Part shown: positions 50,048-58,636 of the stretch, piece after piece
Position numbering within the stretch: the stretch's first letter is position 1
How the letters are laid out: the number at the start of each line of letters is the position of its first letter
Notes under the pieces: generated by a model
What the model saw: the letters and a program-made list of their open reading frames with translations, nothing else
The model's database searches: none
Told to the model about the DNA's origin: nothing
Assembly: GCA_964446655.1 (NCBI GenBank)
Contig: CAYUPL010000007.1
Coordinates: 26,999-90,998, forward strand
Length of the DNA: 64,000 nucleotides
Origin: Desulfopila_A sp964446655
GTDB taxonomy: Bacteria; Desulfobacterota; Desulfobulbia; Desulfobulbales; Desulfocapsaceae
Direction: 5' to 3'
Position numbers and translations under genes: made by a program

Positions 50048-50781
50048 AGCGCCTCCCTGGCATACCCTAAATACGGTACACCTTTGATATATAATTTAAA
50101 TGCCTGCCAATAAATTCCAGCAACGACAGAGCCGGTCATCACCGGTTTTTTGATTATCAGGTTGCGGATCCGGTCTTTCTGCAGAGGGACCCTGCCAAGC
50201 TCCAGTCGTGCTTCAAAAATGCGACCACGATGGTCATCAACCTGCAGTTCCACCTTCAAGGCGTCATCGGGCGGCTCGATGCGCCAGCTATAGTGCTGGT
50301 CCAGATGGTTGAAGGGGGACACATGAAAGGCCTTTTTATGATGGGGCGTAAGCTCTTTGCCGGCCACATAATGACCATATTGATGCCTCTCATTCCAGGG
50401 AATATTAGAGACCTCGGCCAGAAAATGGCTGAGTTCCCCCGAATCGTCGAATCCATAATAAAAATTCACCGGGCTGAAATAGAGGCCCATGGTGCGCAGA
50501 TTCAAAAGAGCGCAGATACGTCCTGTCACATTCACACCGGTCAGCTCCGCCATGCGCTCTTTGATGCAGTCTTGCAACGGCCTGTTGCCGTCGCCATAGT
50601 AATCCGGCCGGTGAAACCCGGCAAAGGCCCAACCCGTCGTCGAGAACCAGGGCCGCATGGAGGGAAGCTGTTCTACTTCCTCTAAGTCGAGATACCACAT
50701 GAAAAAAGGATAGCTGAAGCTGTGGGAGAGGGGAATATGTCTGCGATGGCTGATACGACCCACATATATGGCTGAATTCAT
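50044..50781 (-). CDS. DUF1365-family protein
   Basis: This is a 245-residue protein of the DUF1365 family. It begins IYVGRISHRRHIPLSHSFSYPFFMWYLDLEE, the family signature, and later has VNFYYGFDDSGELSHFLAEVSNIPWNER and KAFHVSPFNHLDQHY. Its biochemical role is unproven; it always travels with the FAD oxidoreductase and cyclopropane synthase, so it is thought to act in acyl-chain modification. The frame extends to 50901, but the ATG at 50781 overlaps the preceding stop (ATGA) and is preferred. Confidence 0.85.
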   Translation of the reverse strand: MNSAIYVGRISHRRHIPLSHSFSYPFFMWYLDLEEVEQLPSMRPWFSTTGWAFAGFHRPDYYGDGNRPLQDCIKERMAELTGVNVTGRICALLNLRTMGLYFSPVNFYYGFDDSGELSHFLAEVSNIPWNERHQYGHYVAGKELTPHHKKAFHVSPFNHLDQHYSWRIEPPDDALKVELQVDDHRGRIFEARLELGRVPLQKDRIRNLIIKKPVMTGSVVAGIYWQAFKLYIKGVPYLGYAREAL

Positions 50782-52016
50782 TTCTTGCCCTCCACCATGC
50801 GACAGACCCGCAAGGCACTGCTTACCCCGTCTTCGTGAAAGCCATTGCGCCAATAGGCGCCGCAATAATGAAGAGCGGACACACCACTGATGTCCTGCCA
50901 TTTTTCCTGGGCCCTGACGGCATTCAGGGTATAGACGGGATGTCTGTATTGAAAGCGGGCCAGAACATGTTCCTTGGCCACTTCCTGATTCAGAGTAACC
51001 AGGTAGGTATAACGGCTGTCGAGCCGCTGGAGAATATTCATATCATAAGTCAATGTGGCCTGCCGCAGAGCGTTGTCAACAACGCGGTAATTCCAGCCGG
51101 CCCAGGCCCGAGGGGCTTTGGGCAGATGGCTGGTATCGGTGTGCAGGGTTACCGGGTTGTCGCTGCAGGTAAAGGCTGAAAGCACTTCTTTTTCCTTCGG
51201 AGTCGGATCGCTGAGAAGCGCAAAAGCCTGATCACCATGACAGGCAAATATAACCTCATCAAACAGCTCGGTACCGGAAGGTGTTTCGACGACGACTTCA
51301 TCCTGCTGCCGCCGCACGCGGGTGACCGGTGTGTTAAGACGGATATTCCTACTAAATCCACGGGTAAGAGGCTCGATATAACTGCTCGACCCGCCTTTTA
51401 TGGTATACCATTGAGGACGATTGGTAAGATCCAGCAGACCATGATTATCAAAAAATTTGATGAAAAACGACAGAGGAAACTCATAGCACCCGGCATACCC
51501 CATGGACCAGATTGCCGAGACCATAGGAATAATGTAATTTTCCCGAAAGAGGGGGCCATACCCGCTCCGGTTGAGAAACTCGCCCAGGGTCATGGAATCA
51601 TGGTCAGCCGCCTGGCGGACTTCCCGGTTAAAGCGCAGCACCTCACGCAGCAAGCCCCAGAAGGCCGGCCGAACAAGATTTTTCGGTTGGGCAAACAGCC
51701 CTGCCAGGCTGCCGCCGTTATATTCCAAAGCAAGTTCATCATTGCGCACCGAAAAACTCATCTCGGTTTTTTGCGAGGCAACCCCTATTTCTTCCATTAA
51801 GTTTATGAAATTCGGATATGTTCGATCATTGAAAACAATGAAACCGGTATCAATTCTGACTCTTTCACCGTCCTTTTCCACCTCGACGGTATGAGTGTGA
51901 CCACCGATATAATCGGCGGACTCAAAGAGAGTCACCCGGTGGTTGCGGCTGAGGTGATACGCGCAGGTCAGACCGGCAATACCTGTACCTACTATACCGA
52001 TTCTTTTTCCTTTCAT
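50778..52016 (-). CDS. FAD-dependent amine-oxidase-like oxidoreductase
   Basis: This is a 412-residue flavoprotein with the dinucleotide fold RIGIVGTGIAGLTCAYHLS and the following ESADYIGGHTHTVEV, as in the NAD/FAD-binding proteins of light-induced lipid operons. The C-terminus (SALHYCGAYWRNGFHEDGV) binds the flavin. It is related to amine oxidases and phytoene desaturases but is shorter. In comparable operons such proteins are required for modified fatty acid synthesis; the exact reaction here is inferred only. It is coupled to DUF1365 and to the SDR by ATGA overlaps. Confidence 0.85.
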   Translation of the reverse strand: MKGKRIGIVGTGIAGLTCAYHLSRNHRVTLFESADYIGGHTHTVEVEKDGERVRIDTGFIVFNDRTYPNFINLMEEIGVASQKTEMSFSVRNDELALEYNGGSLAGLFAQPKNLVRPAFWGLLREVLRFNREVRQAADHDSMTLGEFLNRSGYGPLFRENYIIPMVSAIWSMGYAGCYEFPLSFFIKFFDNHGLLDLTNRPQWYTIKGGSSSYIEPLTRGFSRNIRLNTPVTRVRRQQDEVVVETPSGTELFDEVIFACHGDQAFALLSDPTPKEKEVLSAFTCSDNPVTLHTDTSHLPKAPRAWAGWNYRVVDNALRQATLTYDMNILQRLDSRYTYLVTLNQEVAKEHVLARFQYRHPVYTLNAVRAQEKWQDISGVSALHYCGAYWRNGFHEDGVSSALRVCRMVEGKK

Positions 52017-52732
52017 GCGCCCACCAGCCTTTTCGCTACTCTCAACCAGAGGCGGCGCGGCAGCAGTGACAGAGTTTTGAGCAACAGGGTAAAGCGCCTC
52101 GGGAAATGAATCTCCAGACGCCTTGCTGCAATACCTCGACGGATGGCCAGGCTGGCCTGCTCTACACTGACCCGCATGGGCATGGGAAAGTCATTACGGT
52201 CGGTCAGTGGAGTTTTGACAAAGCCGGGTGAGACCAGGCTGACATCGATATTTTCCCTGGCCAGGTCAATCCTGAGGGTTTCCATCATATAGGCAATGGC
52301 CGCCTTGGAGGCGCCATAGGCTTCCGCTCTGGGCAACGGCACATAGGATGCCGACGACCCAACGCCGACCAGATGGGGCTTGTTGCCACGACGCAGAAGC
52401 GGCAGCACGCCTTCGATGGATATTGCCAGAGACTCCACATTGGCGCGCATAACTCGGCTGACCAGGGCGCTGTCAAATTTCGGTAAGTCTATATATTCAC
52501 AGGTTCCGGCATTAAGAACAGCCAGATCCAGACTTTCCAGTCCTGTAAACCAGTCAAGAGCCGCCTGCCGGTCGGTAAGATCCACCCTGCCGGTGTGCAG
52601 CCCTTCCGCCGCCAGTTCAGCAAGAGGCTTTTCACTGCGCCCCACGGCCCAGACCTCTTGTCCCTCTTTATGGTAATCCATGGCCAATTGCCGGCCGATA
52701 CCTGAAGTTGCTCCCGTAACCAGTATTTTCAT
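52013..52732 (-). CDS. Short-chain dehydrogenase/reductase
   Basis: This is a 239-residue classical SDR. The cofactor motif is ILVTGATSGIGRQLAMDYH (TGxxxGIG), the NAG strand is LAVLNAGTCEY, and the active site is YGASKAAIAY (YxxxK) preceded by a Ser in GVGSSASY. It oxidises or reduces an alcohol/carbonyl with NAD(P). It sits within the lipid-modification operon, with four-base overlaps on both sides. The substrate is unknown. Confidence 0.9.
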   Translation of the reverse strand: MKILVTGATSGIGRQLAMDYHKEGQEVWAVGRSEKPLAELAAEGLHTGRVDLTDRQAALDWFTGLESLDLAVLNAGTCEYIDLPKFDSALVSRVMRANVESLAISIEGVLPLLRRGNKPHLVGVGSSASYVPLPRAEAYGASKAAIAYMMETLRIDLARENIDVSLVSPGFVKTPLTDRNDFPMPMRVSVEQASLAIRRGIAARRLEIHFPRRFTLLLKTLSLLPRRLWLRVAKRLVGA

Positions 52733-53145
52733 TGCCCCAGCCTCTTTTTAATGGAAGTTACCACCATGCCGATGAGCGGCAGGTTTTCATACAACATTTC
52801 ACCCAGATCAAAATAATCGCGATGCAACCTTACCTTTTCTTCCGCGTCAAACTCCAGTCGGCTGAGCCCTTCGACGGTTACCGGACTGCCCTTTCGCAAA
52901 CGGGGATGGCTCATGACCATACGCCACTGTACATAGGCGACCTGTCCCTGCCGCAGATGGTGGATAAAATCCAATTCTATGGAATCGAGGTCAGAGTAGA
53001 GTTTCTCGAAATAGTTCTTCAGCTGTGGTAGTCCGGAAATTCTGTGGGCCGGATCTATAAAGACGATCTCCTCGGTATAGATCTGAGCCAGAGTATCGAG
53101 ATTGTCGCGGCGTAGATGGCGATACACATCAAAAAACTTTTCCAT
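52729..53145 (-). CDS. NTF2/SnoaL-like protein
   Basis: This is a 138-residue protein with the cone-shaped NTF2-like fold pattern (FFDVYRHLRRDNLDTLAQIYTEEIVFIDPAHRI; VTVEGLSRLEF). The start at 53145 follows GAGGAGAGGATC; the in-frame extension to 53169 is not needed. Such proteins bind or isomerise small hydrophobic molecules. It is the regular companion of the SDR, FAD oxidoreductase and DUF1365 genes in this type of operon. The stop overlaps the SDR start (ATGA). Confidence 0.82.
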   Translation of the reverse strand: MEKFFDVYRHLRRDNLDTLAQIYTEEIVFIDPAHRISGLPQLKNYFEKLYSDLDSIELDFIHHLRQGQVAYVQWRMVMSHPRLRKGSPVTVEGLSRLEFDAEEKVRLHRDYFDLGEMLYENLPLIGMVVTSIKKRLGQ

Positions 53146-53155
53146 GATCCTCTCC

Positions 53156-53677
53156 TCAGTTGCGGCCAAGCAGCCTGTTTCTCAAGCTGTCGCTTAACGG
53201 TTCTTCAGGTCCCAGCCATATACCGAAATAGATCTCGGCAAACTCCTCGGAAACAACCTCCACCTGCGGCACTCCATTGCGATACAGAGTAGTTGACCTT
53301 GCTGTCGCATCATAACAGAGGATGTAGTTGTCTCCTTTCGCCACTTTGCTGTAGCTCCCATGCAGTGCATCTATCTCGGCCTCGACACGACGCAGCCTCT
53401 TGTCGTCGTGCTGACGGCGCAGAATGGTGTCTGCTGCTTTGATAAAATCTTCGGCGGAAACTTCGACGGCATAGTCAAGCTTGAGACAGCGCGAGACCTC
53501 CGCACTCAGGATGTCGGCAGGTGCTGTTTTCTCCCGGGTATAAAGAGCGGCATCATACACCGTTATCATGCCGAGATATTTTGCTTTCCCTTCACCCACC
53601 ATCTCCATATCATCGGGAATGGCCATGGAAGTTGTCGCATAAAAAAGAAGCATGGCTGTAAAGAAATAGTGCCTCAT
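53156..53677 (-). CDS. Chalcone-isomerase-like exported protein
   Basis: This is a 173-residue protein with a signal peptide (about 1-20, YFFTAMLLFYATTSMA) and the bacterial chalcone-isomerase-like fold, recognised by GKAKYLGMITVYDAALYT and FAEIYFGIWLGPEEPLSDSLRNRLLG. These proteins are thought to bind fatty acids rather than flavonoids. The ATG at 53677 has GAGGG six bases upstream; the ATG at 53683 lies directly on that site. First gene of the operon, it is separated by 10 bases from the NTF2-like gene and preceded by a possible leader peptide. Confidence 0.82.
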   Translation of the reverse strand: MRHYFFTAMLLFYATTSMAIPDDMEMVGEGKAKYLGMITVYDAALYTREKTAPADILSAEVSRCLKLDYAVEVSAEDFIKAADTILRRQHDDKRLRRVEAEIDALHGSYSKVAKGDNYILCYDATARSTTLYRNGVPQVEVVSEEFAEIYFGIWLGPEEPLSDSLRNRLLGRN

Positions 53678-53679
53678 AC

Positions 53680-53706
53680 TCATCCCTCAATAGATGCCGG
53701 TTTCAT
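53680..53706 (-). CDS. Putative 8-residue leader peptide upstream of the lipid operon
   Basis: GGAGGATAT precedes an ATG at 53706 that opens MKPASIEG and ends in TGA overlapping the first ATG of the chalcone-isomerase-like gene. The strong ribosome site in front of such a short frame suggests a translated leader that feeds ribosomes into the operon. It is speculative. Confidence 0.35.
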   Translation of the reverse strand: MKPASIEG

Positions 53707-53806
53707 ATATCCTCCGATCGGTTTATGAAAAAACCTGTTCTTGTATGGGCAATACCCTATACACTTCCACATCAGTTTCAATTGTTGTATTTAAGTAGTT
53801 TATTAA

Positions 53807-53818
53807 TAGTATATACTA
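53807..53818. promoter_or_regulatory. 12-bp perfect palindrome TAGTATATACTA in a divergent promoter region
   Basis: It sits in the 275-base gap between the lipid operon and the RelA-like gene, about 130 bases upstream of the operon's first start codon. With its flank (GGTAGTATATACTA) it resembles the hairpin at 46403. It is a possible operator for a dimeric regulator, though AT-rich palindromes also occur by chance. Confidence 0.35.
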
Positions 53819-53981
53819 CCATTTATGTCCTTGCTGCCGTTTCGCCGGCCTGCCGAGTATTTTTCCTTGCAGCTTTTCTCAACTTTTTATCTTTTTAAGG
53901 TTATACTTAGGGCGTTGACGTAATAGACAGGAGACAATCTCAATTAAAGCTCCACCAGCAGGCTGCAACAAAGGAGATACA

Positions 53982-55184
53982 ATGTATCTGACCGCCATGA
54001 CCCATCGGGATGAACTTTTCGACCTGACCCTGCGGTGGATGAATGATGATTTCGACCCGGACGACGGCCGGAAGCTTACCCGGATTTTTGTGTATGAAAG
54101 CGCCATATCCACCATTGCCATTGATCGCGTTCGCCGCCTCCTCGGCCTGCTTTTTCAAGGAAGCTTTCGTGCCGACCGCATTCAGCGCAAGCAGGCTCTG
54201 CGTGATTGTATCATCGCTCACTGCCCCACCGGAAATCCCCGGCTGCAGGAGCTGACAACTCATTACTGCGACAATCCGAAATACTACTTTCCACACCTGC
54301 CCATAGACGCCCTCGTTTTAACAGACGATCTCTCGCATCTGATCGCCATTTGCCGCATCAAGAGGCTTTCGCGGGTGGCGGAAAAAGTCTCCTTCCGGCT
54401 GGTGGATGCCCTGTACAGGGAAATCCAGGAAAAGGCCGAACAGCTCGCCGAACAGAGGGCGGCGGTGGCCGGTGCTCCACTGGCCGGTTTTATCAGCTCA
54501 CCACTGGCGATGCAGAATGACTTCATTGAGGCTGAAACTTTGGTTGCACGTCATTTCATGGATGGGACGGTACGTCTCCGACCTGAATCCATGACGGTCA
54601 ACGATATTATCGGTTTCAAAATAATCGGCGACCAGAATCTGCTTGAGCGGATCCCGCAGGTTCTAAAGGGACAGCCGGACATTACCATCATCGAAATTGA
54701 AAAACACAGCGGTAATTATAATGCCGTCAATCTGCTTCTTGATATCGACCTGCCGGCCGCGGATGTTCTGGTGGAGAAGCTGTCCGGTTTCAATTGGGAC
54801 ATGGCTGAAAGACGCGGCCTTGATCCCGCCGATATTCGCCGCAATCTTCCTGACTATACCGCAGAGGGGGCGGCAACTATCCGGATTGAACTTATTCTGA
54901 CGACATACGAAGAACTTATGGAAGCGGAATTCGGTCGTTCAATCCACGAACTCAGAGTATTGCGCCTGCGGCAGAGACAGGCTTACTGCGGCCCTCTTGG
55001 GCAAAATGCCGCCTATCTCATTGAATATATGCTGGTCCTGGCATCATCACCGTCGGTTGCTATTGAGGAAATCCCGATTAAAATGTATGGCCGCTATCTC
55101 CCCGAGGAGATAGCGGCCTTAAAAAGCGCCTTATACGGCAATACCATCGATGGTAATCTGCTCAATTCTTTCTCTCCCAATTAG
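53982..55184 (+). CDS. RelA/SpoT-fold-like protein of unknown function
   Basis: This is a 400-residue cytoplasmic protein, divergent from the lipid operon, with AAGGAGATACA before the ATG. The N-terminal half is helical and unrecognised. Residues about 200-335 follow the layout of RelA/SpoT synthetase domains: VNDIIGFKIIGDQ (compare DxxGxRI), a gap, SGNYNAVNLLLDI (compare GYxSxH), then TIRIELILTTYEELMEAEF (compare EIQIRT). Key catalytic residues seem missing, so alarmone synthesis is doubtful. The assignment is from pattern only. A perfect 13-bp hairpin lies inside the last 100 bases of the gene. Confidence 0.5.
   Translation: MYLTAMTHRDELFDLTLRWMNDDFDPDDGRKLTRIFVYESAISTIAIDRVRRLLGLLFQGSFRADRIQRKQALRDCIIAHCPTGNPRLQELTTHYCDNPKYYFPHLPIDALVLTDDLSHLIAICRIKRLSRVAEKVSFRLVDALYREIQEKAEQLAEQRAAVAGAPLAGFISSPLAMQNDFIEAETLVARHFMDGTVRLRPESMTVNDIIGFKIIGDQNLLERIPQVLKGQPDITIIEIEKHSGNYNAVNLLLDIDLPAADVLVEKLSGFNWDMAERRGLDPADIRRNLPDYTAEGAATIRIELILTTYEELMEAEFGRSIHELRVLRLRQRQAYCGPLGQNAAYLIEYMLVLASSPSVAIEEIPIKMYGRYLPEEIAALKSALYGNTIDGNLLNSFSPN
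55090..55119 (+). other. Perfect 13-bp stem with CCGA tetraloop inside the RelA-like coding region
   Basis: GGCCGCTATCTCC pairs with GGAGATAGCGGCC around CCGA, 66 bases before the stop codon. It is far more regular than coding constraints require. It is followed by TTAAAAAG, not a U-run. Confidence 0.7.
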
Positions 55185-55435
55185 AGCCGCTCTTACCGGT
55201 ATCAATGGCTGCACCGCATATTGCCAATGTGCCCCGCATGTGTGTCGTTACCCTTTCAAAGGGAAAAGAGCAGCTCACCAAAAATCAATTTCGCTAATGC
55301 TTTTTATAAGAAATACTGCTACAGTGGACGATGCCTTCTTTGTACTTGCGCAAAACAGAGGATACTTTATGATTGCGTCGTAAAACAGCAGAGTCATGCC
55401 GATTCTGATTTTTACTTTAGAGGATCAAGTACAGT

Positions 55436-56089
55436 ATGAAAAGCGAGAAAGATACCCACGAATTCGAGATATCGACGCAGATAAAAGACCAGGAGCTGGT
55501 GAAACAGCGACGCAGACAGATAGTTGATTGCGCCGTGAAGTTATTTATCAAGCACGGCTATCATAAAACCTCAACCCGCCTGCTGACCAAGGAAATCGGC
55601 ATCTCCACCGGCACCTTATACGAATATATTTCCACCAAGGTTGATGTGCTCTATCTGGTCTGTCGGGCTATCTACACCGATGTGGAAAACAGCATGAAAA
55701 ATATCAGCTCCGATGCCGGCGACGGCAGAGAAGTGCTGAAAAATATTGTCAGGGAATATTTTCTTGTCTGCAACCGCCTCAGTGACCACATCCTGCTGCT
55801 CTATCAAGTCACCCATTTCCTGCCCCAGCAGTTCCAGCAAAAGATACTGGATGCAGAGATGGAAATTACCAGCCTGTTTCTAGACGCACTGGAGCAGCTC
55901 AAGGCAGAAGGAAAGCTCGACCTGGATGAGCAGACCATTAACTTTGTCGGTCACACCATTTCCGTGCTGGGACATACCTGGGCCTTCAGAAGATGGTACT
56001 TCGCCAAACATTTCACCATCGAAGAATATATCGAAAAACAGACCGAATTAATTCTAGGTTTTCTCTCCACCGAAACGGAAAAGACCTGA
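55436..56089 (+). CDS. TetR-family transcriptional regulator
   Basis: This is a 217-residue regulator. The N-terminal helix-turn-helix is typical: RRRQIVDCAVKLFIKHGYHKTSTRLLTKEIGISTGTLYEYISTK. The C-terminal helical domain (about 75-215) would bind a small ligand. It is convergent with the 2-oxoacid:ferredoxin oxidoreductase operon; relatives in this setting often control fatty-acid or acyl-CoA genes. A 20-bp perfect palindrome upstream of porG is a possible binding site, but the link is inference. No operator was found at its own promoter. Confidence 0.9.
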   Translation: MKSEKDTHEFEISTQIKDQELVKQRRRQIVDCAVKLFIKHGYHKTSTRLLTKEIGISTGTLYEYISTKVDVLYLVCRAIYTDVENSMKNISSDAGDGREVLKNIVREYFLVCNRLSDHILLLYQVTHFLPQQFQQKILDAEMEITSLFLDALEQLKAEGKLDLDEQTINFVGHTISVLGHTWAFRRWYFAKHFTIEEYIEKQTELILGFLSTETEKT

Positions 56090-56179
56090 GCTTTCTTCCA
56101 CCATGAAACAGGCTCAGGCCTGCAAACCACACATCACTTTTTGCACCAGCCGGAGAAGAGTAGAGCCGGACGCCTTAAC

Positions 56180-57076
56180 TTAATTTTTCTCCTCGTATTC
56201 AGACCACTTAGCGTCAATCTGCTGCTGGACCGAAGTCAGTATTTCGGGATCAAGTGACTTAAAACGATTCTGTATTTTAAAATACTCCGTCACCGGTTTC
56301 CTCTCTTTGCCCAGCAGCTTTTTCGACGCTCCTGTAAGACTGAACTCGCCATTTTCCAACTCATAGAGATCAAAGAGACCTGTTTCCACGGCAAGCTTGC
56401 CGACTTTTATGGTATATCGGGTGTCAAAGCCCCAGCCCGGCGGACAGGGTGTATGGACATGGATATATTTCGGCCCGGCAATGGAAGTGGCCTTTTTAAC
56501 CTTGTCGTAGAGGTCGAGAGGGTAAGCGGCCGATGCCGTGGCCACATAGCCGATACCGTGGGCGGCAATGATGGCCGGTACATCCTTTTTGGCCTGCAGC
56601 TTACCCTTTATGGGTGTGGTTGTGGTCAAAACACCCCGAGGAGTGGTGCCGGAGCGCTGCACCCCGGTGTTCATATATGCTTCATTGTCATAACAGATGT
56701 AGATAATCTCCTCACCCCGTTCGCAGGCTCCGGACAGTGCCTGAATACCGATATCACCGGTACCGCCGTCACCGGCCCAGGCCACCACATTGACACCCTC
56801 TTTTTTCAAGGCTTTCATGGCGCCGCGCACACCGGTTGCCGCGGCCCCTGTTGACGCAAAGGTCACGTTGACGCAAGGCAGCTTGGCCGAAGCCACGGGG
56901 TAGAGTCCCTGCAGCACCGTCAAACAACTGGGAGGCACCACCAGAATAGTATTTTTACCAAGCGCCTTCAGTCCAATCCTGTAGACAATGGAGAGTCCAC
57001 AACCGGAACAGGCACGATTGCCGGGATGGACAAATTCTTCTTCCGTCAGATTGAGAATACTTGTTTTTTCCGCCAT
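56180..57076 (-). CDS. porB: 2-oxoacid:ferredoxin oxidoreductase beta subunit
   Basis: This is a 298-residue thiamine-diphosphate-binding subunit. Cys ligands of a 4Fe-4S cluster are in HPGNRACSGCGLS, and the TPP/Mg motif is WAGDGGTGDIGIQ followed by CYDNEAYMNTGVQRSGTTP. It decarboxylates the 2-oxoacid and passes electrons toward ferredoxin. It is the last gene of the gamma-delta-alpha-beta operon, 56 bases after alpha. Pyruvate is the most likely substrate, but branched-chain oxoacids are possible given the aminotransferase gene nearby. Confidence 0.9.
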   Translation of the reverse strand: MAEKTSILNLTEEEFVHPGNRACSGCGLSIVYRIGLKALGKNTILVVPPSCLTVLQGLYPVASAKLPCVNVTFASTGAAATGVRGAMKALKKEGVNVVAWAGDGGTGDIGIQALSGACERGEEIIYICYDNEAYMNTGVQRSGTTPRGVLTTTTPIKGKLQAKKDVPAIIAAHGIGYVATASAAYPLDLYDKVKKATSIAGPKYIHVHTPCPPGWGFDTRYTIKVGKLAVETGLFDLYELENGEFSLTGASKKLLGKERKPVTEYFKIQNRFKSLDPEILTSVQQQIDAKWSEYEEKN

Positions 57077-57132
57077 AATCTTCTTCCTATGTGACTATTA
57101 AGCAAAGAGCTAAAAACCAGCAGTTTACCTTC

Positions 57133-58326
57133 CTATAATTTTAAACCGATCCACCGCGGTGCATCATCGAAAGCGTCGGGAGCGGAACATGACTGCCGCA
57201 GAGCCTCCAGCAGCTGTTGTGTTTTGATTTCCCTGCCGCCAAGTCCCACAATATAGTTATGAATACGCGGACCGGCGTTACGGCTGTACAGCGCTGCTTT
57301 AATATCGCTGAAAAGCGGCCCCTGGTTGCCGTAGCTCAGGGCCTTTTCAAAAACAATCACGCATTCTTTGCCTGCCAGTGCCTCGACAATGACTTCATCG
57401 GGAAATGGCCGGTACATCTGCACACCCATAACCCCGATGTAGACGCCGTCATCACGCATGGCGTCGATAACATCTCTGAGCTGGTAGGACAATGAACCGA
57501 TACATACAGCGACAAACCGAGCATCGTCGCATCTGTACTCTTCGATGAATGGAGTGCCGCCACGCCCGAATTCTTCAGCAAAATTACTGTCTATGGCGGC
57601 ATAAACCTCAAGGGAGGCCCTCAAGTCTTCCTGAAGGTTATGCCGAATTTCCATATAGCCCGGTTCCATGTTGCCGTCCACCCCGGGCCGGATATCCGGC
57701 AGGGTCACGGTATTGAAATTACCGGGTTCTTCAGGGTTCAGGAAATGCTTCGGCGAAAATGGCGGCAGGAAGGCATCGACCCGGCTTTGCTCAGGCTGTT
57801 CAAAAGGCATATAGGTGTGGGACAGCAGGTAGCCGTCATAACACACCATAACCGGGATACTGACCGTCTGGGCCAAGCGGAAGGCCTTAATGACGGAGTC
57901 GATGATCTGCTGGTGATCGTTGGCATAAAGCTGTATCCAGCCGACATCACGTTGCGACATACTGTCCTGGTGGTCGTTCCATACGGTCCATGGAGCGCCT
58001 ATACCGCGGTTGGCAACACACATGACCACAGGAAGTCTGGCTCCAACGGCCCAATGAAGCTGCTCGTTCATATAGAGAAGACCGTTGGCGCTGGTGGCGG
58101 TAAAGGCCCTGGCGCCTGCCGTGGAAGCGGCAATGCAGACCGCCATGGCGCTGTGCTCGCTCTCCACCGGGATATACTGTGCGTCAAGTTGCCCTGATTC
58201 AACAAACTCGGATAATTTTTCGGTCAACGGCGTTTGTGGGGTAATTGGATATGCGGCAACAACCTGAGCCCGTGATAATTTCACACCCGTTGCCGCGGCG
58301 ACATTACCCGATTCAATAATATGCAT
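57133..58326 (-). CDS. porA: 2-oxoacid:ferredoxin oxidoreductase alpha subunit
   Basis: This is a 397-residue subunit with the family start ALSRAQVVAAYPITPQTPLTEKL rendered here as KLSRAQVVAAYPITPQTP, then VPVESEHSAMAV rendered as IPVESEHSAMAVCI and the core SANGLLYMNEQLHWAVGARLP. These match four-subunit pyruvate and 2-oxoisovalerate oxidoreductases. It forms the active site with PorB and binds CoA. It starts 4 bases after the ferredoxin-like delta gene ends. Confidence 0.9.
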   Translation of the reverse strand: MHIIESGNVAAATGVKLSRAQVVAAYPITPQTPLTEKLSEFVESGQLDAQYIPVESEHSAMAVCIAASTAGARAFTATSANGLLYMNEQLHWAVGARLPVVMCVANRGIGAPWTVWNDHQDSMSQRDVGWIQLYANDHQQIIDSVIKAFRLAQTVSIPVMVCYDGYLLSHTYMPFEQPEQSRVDAFLPPFSPKHFLNPEEPGNFNTVTLPDIRPGVDGNMEPGYMEIRHNLQEDLRASLEVYAAIDSNFAEEFGRGGTPFIEEYRCDDARFVAVCIGSLSYQLRDVIDAMRDDGVYIGVMGVQMYRPFPDEVIVEALAGKECVIVFEKALSYGNQGPLFSDIKAALYSRNAGPRIHNYIVGLGGREIKTQQLLEALRQSCSAPDAFDDAPRWIGLKL

Positions 58327-58330
58327 GGTC

Positions 58331-58636
58331 CTATTTCTCCTTCACAATTAAACTTGCCTCATCAACCATCTCGATGGCGTCCGCGGGACACTCTTCGGCA
58401 CAGATCCCGCATCCTTTACAGTATTGCAGATCGATGGTCGGTGGAATCGTCTTGGTCACAACACAATCAGGGCAATAGAGCCAGCAGTTAAAACAGGCCA
58501 TTTTTTGCGTCTTTACCGGAATGCACTTATGTAAATGTATAATCGGCCGCATCACCCGCCATGAGCCTGTGTTGCCACCGTCTCCGGGACCCGGTTTACT
58601 GCGTGAAATCATTTTGCAAAAATCTCTGTCTGCCAT
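58331..58636 (-). CDS. porD: 2-oxoacid:ferredoxin oxidoreductase delta (ferredoxin-like) subunit
   Basis: This is a 101-residue protein with two iron-sulfur motifs. The second is canonical (YCKGCGICAEECPADAI). The first is CFNCWLYCPDC, a CxxCxxxCP form usual for PorD. It relays electrons from the TPP site to external ferredoxin. Its ATG directly follows the gamma stop codon. Confidence 0.92.
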   Translation of the reverse strand: MADRDFCKMISRSKPGPGDGGNTGSWRVMRPIIHLHKCIPVKTQKMACFNCWLYCPDCVVTKTIPPTIDLQYCKGCGICAEECPADAIEMVDEASLIVKEK

